64,000 nt of DNA from Aliiroseovarius sp. PrR006 (GCF_010500215.1 NZ_JAAGOY010000010.1:1-64000), one strand, 5' to 3'. Numbered from the stretch's first letter, positions 1 through 9,695 are shown. The notes: generated by a model from the sequence alone, not told the origin. Made by a program: numbers and translations.

Positions 1-1
1 C

Positions 2-97
2 AACAAAGACGAAGAAGCACCGATCTTCCAGGTCGCCGATTTCGGTCTGGTTGCCGACCTCTTCGAAGCTGTGCCGGCACTGACCGACGCCGTCTAA
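2..97 (+). CDS. etfA: Electron transfer flavoprotein alpha subunit, 3' end only
   Basis: An open frame enters from the left edge and ends at TAA 95-97, giving about 31 C-terminal residues that read [20 protein letters not shown] and then [11 protein letters not shown]. The pattern in which a cofactor-contact segment (DEEAPIF) is followed by [10 protein letters not shown] matches the C terminus of EtfA, the FAD-binding subunit that passes electrons from acyl-CoA dehydrogenases to EtfQO in the membrane. The 3-hydroxybutyryl-CoA dehydrogenase downstream on the same strand is a frequent roseobacter neighbour. Most of the gene lies outside the window, so the assignment rests on this tail alone. 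Confidence 0.8.
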   Translation, partial: NKDEEAPIFQVADFGLVADLFEAVPALTDAV

Positions 98-119
98 TCA
101 TACATCGCATAAGATACGA

Positions 120-148
120 AAGGCCCGCCCCTCCGGCGGGCCTTTTTA
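120..148 (+). terminator. Rho-independent terminator of etfA (probably bidirectional)
   Basis: A GC-rich stem AGGCCCGCC / GGCGGGCCT with a short loop is followed by TTTTTATTTT. It lies 23 nt after the etfA stop and just before the 3' end of the convergent DUF6473 gene, so it can serve both strands. Confidence 0.85.
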
Positions 149-151
149 TTT

Positions 152-988
152 TCACAGCTTTTGCGCCGACAAGCTTTCCATAAGTTTATTGGCTGCCCGC
201 TTATGCGCCAGCGTACCCAGCATCATTTGGGCGGCGGCGGCGTCCATCTCGGAATGGACAAGCCCCTGCTGCCCGGTCGCGATCTCGTCCTGCGTCGGCA
301 CGACCTTGACCAAATCCCGCACGAAGGGGCGGACATTTTCGATCATCGCCCGATCCACAAACAGCGGGTCTGATCCAAGCGCATCATCTGCCACGCGCCC
401 GATCACGTGGTCCGCCATCCAAACCAGCGTCACACGTTTATCCAGCCGCGCCAACAATCCCTTCAGCCGCCCAACCCACACCTGTTTTAGCTCGTTTCGC
501 ACCACCTCAAACCGCTGCGCACAGGCCGATTGCATCGCCCCCAGCAAATGTCCTGTGAAGTGGTAATCGGTGAAGTCCAGTTCGGGATAAAGGTACTTCA
601 ACATGCTCGAGGCCCGCAGGAACCGGTCGTTGCGGCGCGGGTGGACCGCATAGAACCGATTGCACAGATTGGGCGCACCGGGCAGTTGGATCACGATGTC
701 CGTGGCGTTGTTACACATCTTCAGCAGCGCCGGATCGTGCAAGAACACGTCCAGTCCCGCATTCGGGCAGCCGAAATTCACCACCGTACGCCCCAGCTGA
801 GCCTCTAACAGTTCGGGATAGGGATGCGCCATGAACCGACCATAGGTTTCAGTCCCCCCCAGAACCGCCACATAAGGCCCGCTTAGGTCGCGTTTTGGTC
901 CCCGAAACAGCAATTTCGACATCTTATATCGACACGGAAAATAGTCCAACGTCCCTTTCCCAAGGATATCATAGGCCACGCTACCCAC
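152..988 (-). CDS. DUF6473-like conserved protein of roseobacters
   Basis: This 278-residue protein has no signal peptide or membrane segment that I can see. Near residue 40 it carries AVLGGTETYGRF followed by PYPELLEAQLG and VVNFGCPNAGLDVFL, a block shared by a Rhodobacteraceae family that I recall as DUF6473. The GGTETYG and NFG blocks loosely resemble the nucleophile and glycine blocks of SGNH-type hydrolases, but that is my inference and no catalytic triad is demonstrable. It is convergent with etfA and divergent from the 3-hydroxybutyryl-CoA dehydrogenase gene, with a 185-nt gap (989-1173). Function unknown. Confidence 0.75.
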   Translation of the reverse strand: MGSVAYDILGKGTLDYFPCRYKMSKLLFRGPKRDLSGPYVAVLGGTETYGRFMAHPYPELLEAQLGRTVVNFGCPNAGLDVFLHDPALLKMCNNATDIVIQLPGAPNLCNRFYAVHPRRNDRFLRASSMLKYLYPELDFTDYHFTGHLLGAMQSACAQRFEVVRNELKQVWVGRLKGLLARLDKRVTLVWMADHVIGRVADDALGSDPLFVDRAMIENVRPFVRDLVKVVPTQDEIATGQQGLVHSEMDAAAAQMMLGTLAHKRAANKLMESLSAQKL

Positions 989-1173
989 TCCTTCATATTC
1001 ACCCAGGAAGCAGTTTCGGACCGAAGCCTTGTTAAATTGCTAATCTTAAAATGCGCGATGTTTCCTTCAGGCCCGCTTAACCCTTGCGCCTGCAACCGCG
1101 CGGCGCATAGTCTGTGCATAACCAAACGCAACGCGGGTTCCCGCCTGTGCGGCGTGACCAGAAGGAAATATAT

Positions 1174-2049
1174 ATGAGCATCGAGACAGTTGGCGTAATT
1201 GGCGCCGGGCAAATGGGTAACGGCATTGCACATGTTCTGGCCCTTGCCGGATACGAAGTTCGCCTGAACGACATTAGCCAAGACAGTCTGGATGCCGCCG
1301 TTGCTCGCATCACCAAGAACATGGATCGCCAAGTCTCGCGCGATTTGATCTCGGCGCAAGAGATGTCAGATGCGATGGGGCGGATCAGCACCACGTTGAA
1401 GCTGCCCGATCTAGGCCCGACCGATCTTGTGATCGAAGCGGCCACCGAGAACGAAGCGCTTAAGAAACAGATCTTCGACACGTTGTTGCCGCATCTGTCG
1501 CCTGACACCATTTTGACCTCGAACACCTCGTCGATTTCGATCACCCGTCTTGCCAGTGGCACTGACCGCCCCGAGCGTTTCATGGGGTTCCACTTCATGA
1601 ACCCGGTGCCTTTGATGAAACTGGTTGAGCTGATCCGCGGCATTGCCACGGACGAACCCACCTATAAAGCCTGTCTGGCCGTGGTTGAAAAGCTGGGCAA
1701 AACCGCCGCCAGCGCCGAGGATTACCCTGCCTTTATCGTAAACCGCATTCTGATCCCGATGATCAATGAAGCCTGCTATGCGCTGTATGAAGGCGTCGGA
1801 TCTGTCTCGTCCATTGATGCGTCGATGAAACTGGGTGCGAACCACCCGATGGGCCCGCTTGAGCTGGGCGACTTCATCGGCCTGGACACCTGTCTGGCGA
1901 TCATGAACGTATTGCATGACGGGCTGGCGGACACCAAATACCGCCCCTGCCCGCTTCTGGTGAAATATGTCGAGGCCGGATGGGTTGGACGCAAAGCCGG
2001 GCGCGGCTTTTACGACTATCGTGGGGAAACACCGGTTCCCACGCGCTAA
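1174..2049 (+). CDS. hbd: 3-hydroxybutyryl-CoA dehydrogenase
   Basis: This NAD(P)-dependent enzyme interconverts acetoacetyl-CoA and 3-hydroxybutyryl-CoA, which links to butyrate/PHB use and the ethylmalonyl-CoA pathway. The 291-residue length is typical. A Rossmann GxGxxG lies at residues 10-15 (GAGQMG), the catalytic His is His140 in HFMNPVPLM, and Glu152 follows in VELI. The C-terminal dimerisation domain contains ELGDFIGLD. ATG 1174 is preferred over an in-frame upstream ATG at 1114 because GAAGGA sits 8 nt upstream of it and the Rossmann strand begins at residue 5. A terminator follows directly. Confidence 0.93.
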   Translation: MSIETVGVIGAGQMGNGIAHVLALAGYEVRLNDISQDSLDAAVARITKNMDRQVSRDLISAQEMSDAMGRISTTLKLPDLGPTDLVIEAATENEALKKQIFDTLLPHLSPDTILTSNTSSISITRLASGTDRPERFMGFHFMNPVPLMKLVELIRGIATDEPTYKACLAVVEKLGKTAASAEDYPAFIVNRILIPMINEACYALYEGVGSVSSIDASMKLGANHPMGPLELGDFIGLDTCLAIMNVLHDGLADTKYRPCPLLVKYVEAGWVGRKAGRGFYDYRGETPVPTR

Positions 2050-2062
2050 GCCCCCGAAAGAC

Positions 2063-2087
2063 AAAAGGCCCCGCTGGGGCCTTTTTC
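2063..2087 (+). terminator. Rho-independent terminator after hbd
   Basis: The stem AAGGCCCC / GGGGCCTT with a GCT loop is followed by TTTTT. It lies between the convergent hbd and acyltransferase genes, and the upstream A run makes it usable on the minus strand as well. Confidence 0.85.
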
Positions 2088-2090
2088 ATG

Positions 2091-2972
2091 TCACTTGCTA
2101 GACAACGCCAGGGTGTGTGCGCGAAGCCACGCCATGAACCCGCGCGGGTCGGATTGCAGCTTCTCCATCTCTTCGTCGTTCAGAACCTCGCCAACGACAG
2201 GCGATATCTGGCGATTACAGCTTTTGACAATCTCGTGCAGCAAAAGACCCTGACGCATGGTGGCCGACAGGCGGTTGGCGATTTGGTACCAACGCGTGTT
2301 CGCACCGGGAAAAAAGATAGGAACAACGCGGGCGCCGGAACGGCGGATCATCTGCGCGGTGAACACGTTCCATTCCCGTTCGATGGCCGGTCCCATCAAA
2401 GTATCGGACGACGCCACGACACCTGACGGAAACAGCGTGATTAGCCCGCCTTGCTTCAAAAACGTCATCGCCTCGGCGCGCATCTCGACCATCTTCTTCT
2501 GCGCTTCGGGATCGTGCGGGAAAGGCACCGGGATCATGTAGGACGATGCGACCTCGTCCAGCCCATCCAATACTGAGCGTGACAGGATACGATAATCGTC
2601 ACGACGACGGCCAATCATCTCGGCCAAGACCATGCCATCCGTCAGGCCGTGCGGGTGGTTGGCGACGACCACCACGGGGCCCTCGGCGGGGATATTGGCA
2701 AGCTGGTCGTCCGGAGTCTTCACCTGCACACCCATCACATCCAGACACGCCCCCCAAAAGGCCTGCCCCTTGGGCGCGCCGCGGCGTTCCAACTTGCGCA
2801 CCATGCGCAGGATAGACAGCTTCCCGGTCATCCACTCCATCACACGAATGATCAATCCCTGCACAGGATTATTGAACGAATTGGAATAGGTCAGGGTGCG
2901 CCGGTCATACTGCTGCGGGACCGGAGCCGTCGAATTGGCCTGCGCCATAGGAGTTTCCGCGTCATGCGTCAC
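2091..2972 (-). CDS. Lysophospholipid acyltransferase family protein (PlsC/OlsA-like)
   Basis: A 293-residue acyltransferase of the PlsC superfamily. The acceptor-site block is NHPHGLTDG at residues 105-113, matching the NHPxGxxDG form seen in OlsA-type and related alphaproteobacterial enzymes rather than strict HX4D. A second block, LFPSGVVAS, begins at residue 180 (FPSG 181-184). A hydrophobic patch around residues 97-105 is consistent with membrane association. The substrate (lysophosphatidate or lyso-ornithine lipid) cannot be decided from sequence. It stands alone between hbd and the HPr gene on the minus strand. Confidence 0.8.
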   Translation of the reverse strand: MTHDAETPMAQANSTAPVPQQYDRRTLTYSNSFNNPVQGLIIRVMEWMTGKLSILRMVRKLERRGAPKGQAFWGACLDVMGVQVKTPDDQLANIPAEGPVVVVANHPHGLTDGMVLAEMIGRRRDDYRILSRSVLDGLDEVASSYMIPVPFPHDPEAQKKMVEMRAEAMTFLKQGGLITLFPSGVVASSDTLMGPAIEREWNVFTAQMIRRSGARVVPIFFPGANTRWYQIANRLSATMRQGLLLHEIVKSCNRQISPVVGEVLNDEEMEKLQSDPRGFMAWLRAHTLALSSK

Positions 2973-3001
2973 GTTCGTTCACCTTTGCCCTGTGTCAGAG
3001 C

Positions 3002-3274
3002 TTACATGCCTTCGCCGAACTTGTCGGCGACCAGCGCTTCCAACGCGTTCATCAGCTCGACCGCTTGTGGTCCAGATGTTTCGACTTGAATGCTTGTTCC
3101 CTGCGAGGCCGCCAGCATCAACAAACCCATGATCGAATCTCCGTCCGCGTCCAGTCCATCCTTAGACACGCGCGCACGGGCGTCGTGGTTCTCGACCGTG
3201 TCGACAAACTTTGCCGAGGCCCGCGCATGCAGACCCTTCACATTGATAATCTCAAGCTCTCGGTTCGTACTCAT
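3002..3274 (-). CDS. ptsH: HPr-family phosphocarrier protein of the nitrogen-type PTS
   Basis: A 90-residue HPr. The phosphoryl-accepting His16 lies in GLHARASAKF, and the regulatory serine (Ser47) lies in DSIMGLLML, the site an HprK-type kinase would modify. It is the last gene of the minus-strand block chvI-chvG-hprK-rapZ-IIA-HPr, starting 6 nt after the IIA stop. No sugar-specific IIB/IIC genes are present, so the role is probably regulatory (PTS-Ntr) rather than sugar uptake. The kinase and its presumed target encoded together support this. Confidence 0.93.
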   Translation of the reverse strand: MSTNRELEIINVKGLHARASAKFVDTVENHDARARVSKDGLDADGDSIMGLLMLAASQGTSIQVETSGPQAVELMNALEALVADKFGEGM

Positions 3275-3280
3275 GGCGTG

Positions 3281-3673
3281 TCAATCCTCGCTCACGTCAA
3301 TGCAGTCAATATACTTTCGACCCGCGGCCAGTGCTTTTTGTGTTGAAGCTTCGACCGACAGATGGCGGGTTTTTGCCAGCTTGAGCAACATGGGAAGGTT
3401 CGCGCCGTACAGGATCTTACGGTCGGATTTACAACAGGCGGGAAGTGACAGATTGGCCGGAGATCCACCGAACATGTCCACGACAATCACAACGCCATCG
3501 CCCTGATCGACGCTGTTGGCAGCGGCCGCAATCTCGGCCCGTTTGTCATCCCGATCACATTCAGCGGCCGTCGAAATAGCACGCATACCCGGCTGCTTGC
3601 CGACCACGTGTTCGACTGCCGCCAGATATTCGTTTGCAAGCCCGCCATGCGCGACGATCACGATACCGATCAC
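3281..3673 (-). CDS. PTS IIA component, mannose/EIIA-Man type
   Basis: From a GTG start at 3673 the product is 130 residues, the normal size of a stand-alone EIIA-Man domain. His9 in IVIVAHGGLA is the predicted phosphorylation site, and VDMFGGSPANL is the second family signature. The GTG lies 1 nt after the rapZ stop (3675-3677), typical translational coupling. A longer in-frame extension upstream overlaps rapZ and has no family similarity, so I reject it. With no cognate IIBC nearby, the protein probably acts as a phosphorylation-state sensor. Confidence 0.9.
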   Translation of the reverse strand: MIGIVIVAHGGLANEYLAAVEHVVGKQPGMRAISTAAECDRDDKRAEIAAAANSVDQGDGVVIVVDMFGGSPANLSLPACCKSDRKILYGANLPMLLKLAKTRHLSVEASTQKALAAGRKYIDCIDVSED

Positions 3674-3674
3674 G

Positions 3675-4589
3675 CTAAATCCTCGATGTTGATGCCGCAG
3701 CTGTCCCGGCGCGGCGTTCCATTTCCCGATGCCTAATTGACACCTGCCATCCCTTGGTTGCAAGCGACTTTGCCAAGTTTTCCGCCAAGGCAACCGACCG
3801 ATGTTGGCCGCCTGTACAGCCAAACCCAATCGAAAGGTGCGCTTTACCTTCTTCCCCGAAGGCCGGGATCAAAAACTCAACCAGATTTTGCACCTGCTGA
3901 AAGAACTGATCAAAGCGCGGGTCTTGCGCGACATAGTCCGCGACCTCGCTGCTACGCCCATCCAACGCGCGCAGGGCGGGCTCCCAATGGGGGTTGCGCA
4001 GGAAACGGGCGTCGAACACCATGTCCAATCCCTGCGGCACCCCGCGTTTATATGAAAACGAGTGGACCGACACCGCCAGCTCTTCCGCGCCCGACACCGA
4101 TAGCCAGCGCATGATTTCGTCTTTCAGATCGTGTGGCGACAGGTCGGAGGTATCGATCAACACATCCGCACGGCCCCGGATCGGAACCAGCAATTCAATC
4201 TCGCGGGTGATGCCCAGCTCGGGTGCTTCATCGGGGGCAAGGGGGTGGCGGCGGCGGGTTTCCGAATACCGTCGCACCAGCACATCCTGCGAGCAATCCA
4301 TATACAGGACCTCGACCTCGAAACCATCATCCTCGCGCAGGTCTTCGATCACCTGCAGCAGCATCTCGGTCGAAAAGTCGCGGTTGCGCACATCCACGCC
4401 CAGCGCCAAGGGCTGGGTCAGCGCGGGGCCAGACAGGACACGGTCAATCAGCGACAGCGGAAGGTTGTCGATGACCTCGTATCCGATGTCTTCTAACACG
4501 CGAATTGCAGTGGTGCGCCCAGCCCCGGACGGGCCAGTGACCAGCACAATCTTTTGTCCAGTTTTCGTTTTACTATCCGTCATTGCCAA
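3675..4589 (-). CDS. rapZ: RapZ/YvcJ family P-loop nucleotide-binding protein
   Basis: A 304-residue member of the RapZ (RNase adapter) family. Walker A is GPSGAGRTT at residues 19-27. The C-terminal domain holds the conserved block [18 protein letters not shown]. In E. coli RapZ guides RNase E to the GlmZ small RNA; in alphaproteobacteria that partner is not established, so the target here is open. It sits between hprK and the PTS IIA gene, the conserved alphaproteobacterial position, and is presumably co-transcribed with them. Confidence 0.93.
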   Translation of the reverse strand: MAMTDSKTKTGQKIVLVTGPSGAGRTTAIRVLEDIGYEVIDNLPLSLIDRVLSGPALTQPLALGVDVRNRDFSTEMLLQVIEDLREDDGFEVEVLYMDCSQDVLVRRYSETRRRHPLAPDEAPELGITREIELLVPIRGRADVLIDTSDLSPHDLKDEIMRWLSVSGAEELAVSVHSFSYKRGVPQGLDMVFDARFLRNPHWEPALRALDGRSSEVADYVAQDPRFDQFFQQVQNLVEFLIPAFGEEGKAHLSIGFGCTGGQHRSVALAENLAKSLATKGWQVSIRHREMERRAGTAAASTSRI

Positions 4590-4664
4590 TCCTTTAGAAC
4601 AGGCGTCCCGCCGCTCGTGCGAGGCATATAACGCAATTCAGACCCGGACCAAAGTCCGACCAAT

Positions 4665-5108
4665 CTATTCTGCAACGGCATGGCGTCCGTGACGCAACAT
4701 GTTGAAGACTGCTATTGCGAAATAAGGTGCATCGACGCGGAACAGGCATTCAATCGCGCAACCGTTAACTTCTGTGATCGTAGGTGAGGCCGGCAGACGC
4801 GACATTTCGATCTGCCCCATATCGACCACCAGCCGCAACTGGGCCTTGGCGCAATGCGGTACGTTGATCAGACCGACGCCGCGCGCTTCAATGATACCGG
4901 GCAACGCGGGCGGCGCAATCACGAAAGGCGCCCCGTCCTGCAGCACAATCTGGCTTAGGTCGTCGGCCACAAGCTGCGCGCCCAGCCCGATCAGTTCCAA
5001 CGCCAGCGCGGATTTTCCCGATCCTGACGGGCCGGTAATCATCACCGCCGCATCCCCAACAGCCACCGTTGTCGCATGATAGCGGTCGGTGACGGGTGTG
5101 TCGCTCAT
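4665..5108 (-). CDS. hprK: Short HPr kinase/phosphorylase (C-terminal catalytic domain only)
   Basis: At 147 residues this has about half the length of Firmicute HprK and lacks the N-terminal domain, which is normal in alphaproteobacteria. The P-loop GPSGSGKS is at residues 26-33 and VADD at 47-50. The later glycine-rich stretch PGIIEARGVGLINV carries the family signature. It is expected to phosphorylate the serine of HPr encoded downstream. Its start overlaps the chvG stop by 4 nt, so kinase and two-component sensor are translationally coupled. Confidence 0.92.
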   Translation of the reverse strand: MSDTPVTDRYHATTVAVGDAAVMITGPSGSGKSALALELIGLGAQLVADDLSQIVLQDGAPFVIAPPALPGIIEARGVGLINVPHCAKAQLRLVVDMGQIEMSRLPASPTITEVNGCAIECLFRVDAPYFAIAVFNMLRHGRHAVAE

Positions 5109-6946
5109 ACCGGCAGTCCGACCACAAAGCGCGCGCCCAGGGGGTCCGAGGTCAGATCCGCATCGGTGGGCCGGATATTCTCGGCCCAGATCACCCCGCC
5201 ATGTGCCTCGACTATCTGTTTCGAGATCGCCAGCCCCAGACCCGAGTTGTTGCCGAACTGGTTCTGCGGACGTTCGGAATAGAAACGATCAAAGATCTTG
5301 CCCAGCGCCTGATCGGGAATGCCGGGGCCCGTGTCCTCGACCACCACCAGCACCCGGTTTTCGCGGCGGCGGGTCCAGACGCGGATGGCATCTCCACTTT
5401 CACAGAAGCTGAGCGCGTTGGTGATCAGGTTCACGAAGACCTGCGCCAGACGTGCTTCCAGCCCGCTGATCATGATCGGGTTCTTGGGCAGATCGGTGAT
5501 GAAATCGACGCCCTTGTTCTGCGCCTCGCCGCCCAGATAGTCCGACAGGCTGCGCAGCATCCGCAGCAGATCGAACTCTTCCTCGTCCTCGCGGACCAGC
5601 TCGCTGTCCAGACGCGAGGCGTTCGAGATATCGCTGACCAGTCGGTCCAAGCGCCGCGTGTCATGTTCGATCACATCCAAAAGCCGCTCGCGCTGCTCGT
5701 CCTTATTGGCCAGACGCAATGTGCCCACGGCCGACCGCAAACTGGCGAGCGGGTTCTTGATCTCATGGGCCACGTCAGCAGCGAACTGCTCGTTGGCATC
5801 AATGCGATCGTAGAGCGCTGTGACCATGCCGCGCAGCGCACCGGACAGGCGCCCGATTTCGTCTGGGCGGCCGGTCATGTCAGGAATGCGAACGCGACGG
5901 GTTTTGACGTTCCGCGGGTCATTCTCACCGCTCAGCTCGGCAGCGGTCGCCAGATCGGACAAGGGGTTCGCGATGGTCGAGGCCAGTACAAGGCTTAGGC
6001 CGATCGACACCAGAATGGCGATCACGAACATCTGCAGAAGCTGCTCACGTTCGGCGCGGACAAGCAGATCAAGCTCACCCGCTGCGCTGGTAATCGCAAC
6101 CACCCCTTTGGGCGCGCCATCCAGTAAGATCGGCGTTGCCACGGAAAAGACAGTGCCACTGTTCTTGTCTACGCCGTTCGCGACCTGCGTGGCCCCCAGC
6201 ATGGCGCGGAAATACAGGCTGCGCGCCATGCTTTCCGTATCCAAAGGCTGCTCCAACCCACGTTGGGTGTCCGCAAAGCCCGACGTGGCCTCCCAAATCG
6301 AGTTCAACAGGTCGGTAATCACCGTCGAACCGATGTCGCGTTGCAGCCCATCGACCGGCGTGGGTTCGCCCCGGTCCCGCCCAACGGATGTCGCCACAAG
6401 GTTCTCGGCATCATCAAAAACGAACACCTCAAGCCCGACAGGCAAGTGCAGGTTCGACAAAGTCTTTGCGAAATCGGACGGCGCGGATTCGGCCAGATCG
6501 GTTTCCAGCGTGTCGATCGTCTCTTGTTCGACCTCAACATCCCCGGTGACACTGTCCGTCGCTTCAGAAAGGGTTTCCTCGACGATACGTGCGGCTTCTT
6601 CGCCTTGCGAAAGCTGGGCCTCAAACACATCGGCGATCAGCTCGGCTTCGACCACCAGTCCGCGTTCGCGCTGGAACAGAAGGCTGTCCCGAAACGGGTT
6701 CAGGTACAGAACACCCGCCACAAGGATCACCAAGCCCAGAAGGTTAAAGGTGATGATCTTGCGCGCCAACGGTGAGCGGTTGATTGAAATCAGCCGACGA
6801 TCAGCTTTGGTGTCCGGGAAAATGTCGTCATAGTCTTCCTGAGACGACATCCAGTCTTCACTCAGTTCGACGTCACCTTCAGGTGGGGTGCTTTGGGCCT
6901 TGTCGCGCTTTTGCTTCCGGCCAGATGCAAAAAGCATGCGGGTCAT
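5105..6946 (-). CDS. chvG: Sensor histidine kinase ChvG
   Basis: A 613-residue membrane histidine kinase. An acidic cytoplasmic N terminus is followed by TM1 (about residues 62-83), a periplasmic domain of about 220 residues, and TM2 (about 300-322), then HAMP, the HisKA domain with phospho-acceptor His394 in VAHEIKNPL, and HATPase_c with DTGPGIP and GLGLAIS. In alphaproteobacteria ChvG/ExoS responds to acid and envelope stress and controls exopolysaccharide, motility and central carbon genes. It overlaps the chvI stop by 4 nt and hprK by 4 nt. Confidence 0.94.
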   Translation of the reverse strand: MTRMLFASGRKQKRDKAQSTPPEGDVELSEDWMSSQEDYDDIFPDTKADRRLISINRSPLARKIITFNLLGLVILVAGVLYLNPFRDSLLFQRERGLVVEAELIADVFEAQLSQGEEAARIVEETLSEATDSVTGDVEVEQETIDTLETDLAESAPSDFAKTLSNLHLPVGLEVFVFDDAENLVATSVGRDRGEPTPVDGLQRDIGSTVITDLLNSIWEATSGFADTQRGLEQPLDTESMARSLYFRAMLGATQVANGVDKNSGTVFSVATPILLDGAPKGVVAITSAAGELDLLVRAEREQLLQMFVIAILVSIGLSLVLASTIANPLSDLATAAELSGENDPRNVKTRRVRIPDMTGRPDEIGRLSGALRGMVTALYDRIDANEQFAADVAHEIKNPLASLRSAVGTLRLANKDEQRERLLDVIEHDTRRLDRLVSDISNASRLDSELVREDEEEFDLLRMLRSLSDYLGGEAQNKGVDFITDLPKNPIMISGLEARLAQVFVNLITNALSFCESGDAIRVWTRRRENRVLVVVEDTGPGIPDQALGKIFDRFYSERPQNQFGNNSGLGLAISKQIVEAHGGVIWAENIRPTDADLTSDPLGARFVVGLPV

Positions 6947-7647
6947 TCTTCGTTGTAACGGTATCCGATGCCGTAAAGCGTTTCGATGGCCGAGAAGTCT
7001 GGATCGGCCGTGCGCATTTTCTTGCGAAGTCGTTTGATGTGGCTGTCGATGGTCCGGTCATCCACGTAGACCTGATCGTCATAGGCCACATCCATCAGCT
7101 GGTCGCGGCTTTTCACGAAACCGGGGCGTTGTGCCAGGGCTTGTAGCAACAGGAATTCGGTGACCGTCAGGGACACATCCCGACCTTTCCACGTCACAGC
7201 ATGGCGCAGCGGGTCCATACGCAGCTCGCCACGCTCCATCACGCGACCGTCTTGGACCTCGCCGGCGTCATCGCTGGCGATCACCTCTTGCCGGCGCAGC
7301 AGCGCGCGGATGCGTTCGACCAGCAGGCGCTGGCTGAAGGGCTTAGTGACATAATCATCCGCGCCCATGCGCAGGCCAAGCACTTCGTCAATTTCATCGT
7401 CTTTCGAGGTCAGAAAAATCACTGGCAGGGTAGAGGTTTTCTGGCGCACCCGTTGCAGCAGATCCATCCCGTCCATGCGCGGCATCTTGATGTCAAAGAC
7501 CGCAAGGTCCGGCAAGCGTTTCGCAAAAGCGTCAAGCGCGCTTTGGCCGTCATTATATGTCTCTACTTCGAACCCTTCTGCTTCAAGCGTAATGGATACT
7601 GAAGTCAGAATGTTTCTGTCGTCATCGACCAAGGCAATCCTGGACAT
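6943..7647 (-). CDS. chvI: Response regulator ChvI (OmpR family)
   Basis: A 234-residue OmpR/PhoB-type regulator. The receiver domain has the acidic pair Asp8-Asp9 and phospho-acceptor Asp52 in [11 protein letters not shown]. The C-terminal winged helix ends in [17 protein letters not shown], the recognition helix region, and [10 protein letters not shown] chose ATG 7647 because GAGGAAA lies just upstream and [10 protein letters not shown] is the conserved family start; an 11-codon upstream extension lacks such a site. It is divergent from pckA across a 372-nt region, a conserved alphaproteobacterial arrangement. Confidence 0.94.
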   Translation of the reverse strand: MSRIALVDDDRNILTSVSITLEAEGFEVETYNDGQSALDAFAKRLPDLAVFDIKMPRMDGMDLLQRVRQKTSTLPVIFLTSKDDEIDEVLGLRMGADDYVTKPFSQRLLVERIRALLRRQEVIASDDAGEVQDGRVMERGELRMDPLRHAVTWKGRDVSLTVTEFLLLQALAQRPGFVKSRDQLMDVAYDDQVYVDDRTIDSHIKRLRKKMRTADPDFSAIETLYGIGYRYNEE

Positions 7648-8019
7648 TGGGTTTCCTCGCACTGCTCGAGCCACGTTCATTCATGAACTCTTCTTAACAT
7701 ATTCTCGCGTTCCTAGTGCCGAATCAACTGAGAATTGCGATTCGACACCGAGGAGCGCAGCTTTCTTACGTCGCCGCCCGGAAATCAACGTGAATGTATC
7801 CGGCGATTATTTCGCATACGAAACTTTTTGATTGCGCAAACACAGGCTTGCTTGCGCTAACGCGACAATGCGTGCTGTTCCATCAGAAAGCAGTCGTGCT
7901 ATAGGCCGGTCACCGGCCCTCGTTCACATGAGGGTTGGCGTGCAGGTGTTTTCCCTGCGCTCTCATGTGAAACAGATACGCCGGGGACTTACAGACGGAC
8001 CGGCGACAGGAGCAAATAA
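7648..8019. promoter_or_regulatory. chvI-pckA divergent intergenic region
   Basis: This 372-nt stretch has no convincing gene. The chvI-proximal half is AT-rich. It contains two small palindromes that could be regulator sites: TTTCG-N4-CGAAA at 7810-7823 and TTGCGCAA at 7832-7839. The pckA-proximal 120 nt form the structured leader described separately. I could not find a convincing sigma-70 promoter pair for either gene by eye. Confidence 0.6.
7904..8019 (+). promoter_or_regulatory. Structured 5' leader of pckA with alternative stems
   Basis: The leader contains a perfect 10-bp stem, TTCACATGAG (7923-7932) with CTCATGTGAA (7962-7971), enclosing a smaller GCAGG/CCTGC hairpin (7942-7946 with 7954-7958). 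GCCGGTC at 7905-7911 can pair either with the adjacent CCGGCC (7913-7918, a 6-bp hairpin with loop TCA) or with GACCGGC (7998-8004), which lies immediately upstream of the AGGAG ribosome binding site at 8008-8012. The two pairings exclude each other, which is the architecture of a translational switch. Regulation and any ligand are inference; no named RNA family comes to mind. Confidence 0.5.
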
Positions 8020-9618
8020 ATGACCACTGGACGGGTAAACCCAGCACGCCGCTTGGAAGATCAAGGCATCACCGGGCTGGGCAATGTCTATTACAACCTG
8101 ATGGAGCCAGCTCTAGTCGAAGCCGCACTGGGCCGCGGCGAGGGCAAGCTTGGACAAGGCGGGACCTTCCTGGTCGAGACCGGCAAGCACACGGGCCGTT
8201 CTCCCAAGGATAAATTCGTCGTCAAGACACCCAGCGTCGAGCCGCACATCTGGTGGGAAAACAACCCGCCGATGGATCCGGCCAAATTCGACGTCCTGTA
8301 CGAGGACATGCTGGAGCACATGAAGGGTAACGACTATTACGTTCAGGATCTGTATGGCGGCGCCGACCCGGCACACCGTCTGGATGTGCGCGTGGTGTCC
8401 GAACTTGCTTGGCACAACCTGTTCATCCGTCACCTGCTGCGCCGCCCCGACCGCGACGAGCTGGACGAGTTCGAACCCGAATTCACCATCATCAACTGCC
8501 CGACCTTCAACGCTGACGCCCAGCGTCACGGCTGTCGTTCGGAAACAGTGATTGCACTAAACTTCGACCGCAAGCTGATCCTGATCGGCGGCACCGAGTA
8601 CGCGGGCGAGAACAAGAAGTCGGTCTTCTCGCTTCTGAACTACATGCTGCCCGAAAAAGGCATCATGCCGATGCACTGCTCGGCAAACCACGCCAAGGGC
8701 AACCCGGTCGACACCGCCATCTTCTTCGGCCTGTCGGGCACTGGCAAAACCACCCTGTCGGCAGACCCCGAGCGCACGCTGATCGGTGATGACGAGCACG
8801 GCTGGTCGGACACCGGCACCTTCAACTTCGAAGGTGGCTGCTATGCCAAGACGATCAACCTGTCGGCCGAAGCCGAGCCGGAAATCTACGCCACGACCCA
8901 GAAGTTCGCGACTGTAATCGAGAACATGGTCTATGACGAAGAGACCAAAGAGCTGGACTTTGAAGATGACAGCCTGACGGCCAACATGCGTTGCGCCTAT
9001 CCGCTGCACTACATCGCCAACGCTTCGGACACCGCCATCGGTGGTCACCCCAAGAACATCATCATGCTGACCTGTGATGCGTTCGGTGTTCTGCCTCCGA
9101 TCGCGCGTCTGACGCCGGCGCAGGCCATGTATCACTTCCTGTCGGGCTTCACCTCGAAAGTGGCGGGCACCGAAAAAGGTGTGACCGAGCCCGAGCCGAC
9201 CTTCTCGACCTGCTTTGGTGCGCCCTTCATGCCGCGCCGTCCGGCCGAGTATGGCGCGCTGCTGCGTGACAAGATCGCAAAGCACGGCGCAACCTGCTGG
9301 CTGGTGAACACCGGCTGGACCGGTGGTGCTTACGGCACTGGCTCGCGTATGCCGATCCGCGCCACCCGCGCCCTGCTGACCGCCGCTCTGGACGGATCGC
9401 TGGCCGAAGCCAAGTTCCGCAAGGATGAAAACTTTGGCTTCGAGGTTCCGGTTAAAGTAGAAGGCGTTGCCGACCTGCTTCTGGATCCGCGCCGCACATG
9501 GCAGGACGCTGCGGCTTATGATGCGCAGGCTGCAAAGCTGGTGAAGATGTTCTCGGACAACTTCGTTCAGTACGAAGGCGACATTGATGACGACGTGAAG
9601 GCCGTCGCCATCGGCTAA
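8020..9618 (+). CDS. pckA: Phosphoenolpyruvate carboxykinase (ATP)
   Basis: A 532-residue ATP-dependent PEPCK converting oxaloacetate to PEP, CO2 and ADP, the entry to gluconeogenesis in a group that lives on organic acids. The kinase P-loop is [11 protein letters not shown] from about residue 237, followed by the Asp-rich loop LIGDDEHGW, the second metal/ATP site. [14 protein letters not shown] and the terminal [10 protein letters not shown] block are family-diagnostic. AGGAG lies 7 nt before the ATG. Divergent chvI is a known regulatory neighbour. A strong terminator follows. Confidence 0.97.
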   Translation: MTTGRVNPARRLEDQGITGLGNVYYNLMEPALVEAALGRGEGKLGQGGTFLVETGKHTGRSPKDKFVVKTPSVEPHIWWENNPPMDPAKFDVLYEDMLEHMKGNDYYVQDLYGGADPAHRLDVRVVSELAWHNLFIRHLLRRPDRDELDEFEPEFTIINCPTFNADAQRHGCRSETVIALNFDRKLILIGGTEYAGENKKSVFSLLNYMLPEKGIMPMHCSANHAKGNPVDTAIFFGLSGTGKTTLSADPERTLIGDDEHGWSDTGTFNFEGGCYAKTINLSAEAEPEIYATTQKFATVIENMVYDEETKELDFEDDSLTANMRCAYPLHYIANASDTAIGGHPKNIIMLTCDAFGVLPPIARLTPAQAMYHFLSGFTSKVAGTEKGVTEPEPTFSTCFGAPFMPRRPAEYGALLRDKIAKHGATCWLVNTGWTGGAYGTGSRMPIRATRALLTAALDGSLAEAKFRKDENFGFEVPVKVEGVADLLLDPRRTWQDAAAYDAQAAKLVKMFSDNFVQYEGDIDDDVKAVAIG

Positions 9619-9639
9619 GCCGCACAACAGACTCAGACA

Positions 9640-9673
9640 AACGCCCCGGTCCAGCGCCGGGGCGTTTTCTTTT
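9640..9673 (+). terminator. Rho-independent terminator of pckA
   Basis: The stem AACGCCCCGG (9640-9649) pairs perfectly with CCGGGGCGTT (9657-9666) and is followed by TTCTTTT. Confidence 0.9.
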
Positions 9674-9695
9674 GGGTTGACGCTCCGTGACCTAA

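Noticed and set aside
8557-9627. Minus-strand frame of 356 codons opposite pckA
   Set aside because: Antisense to a highly conserved gene with no homology of its own.
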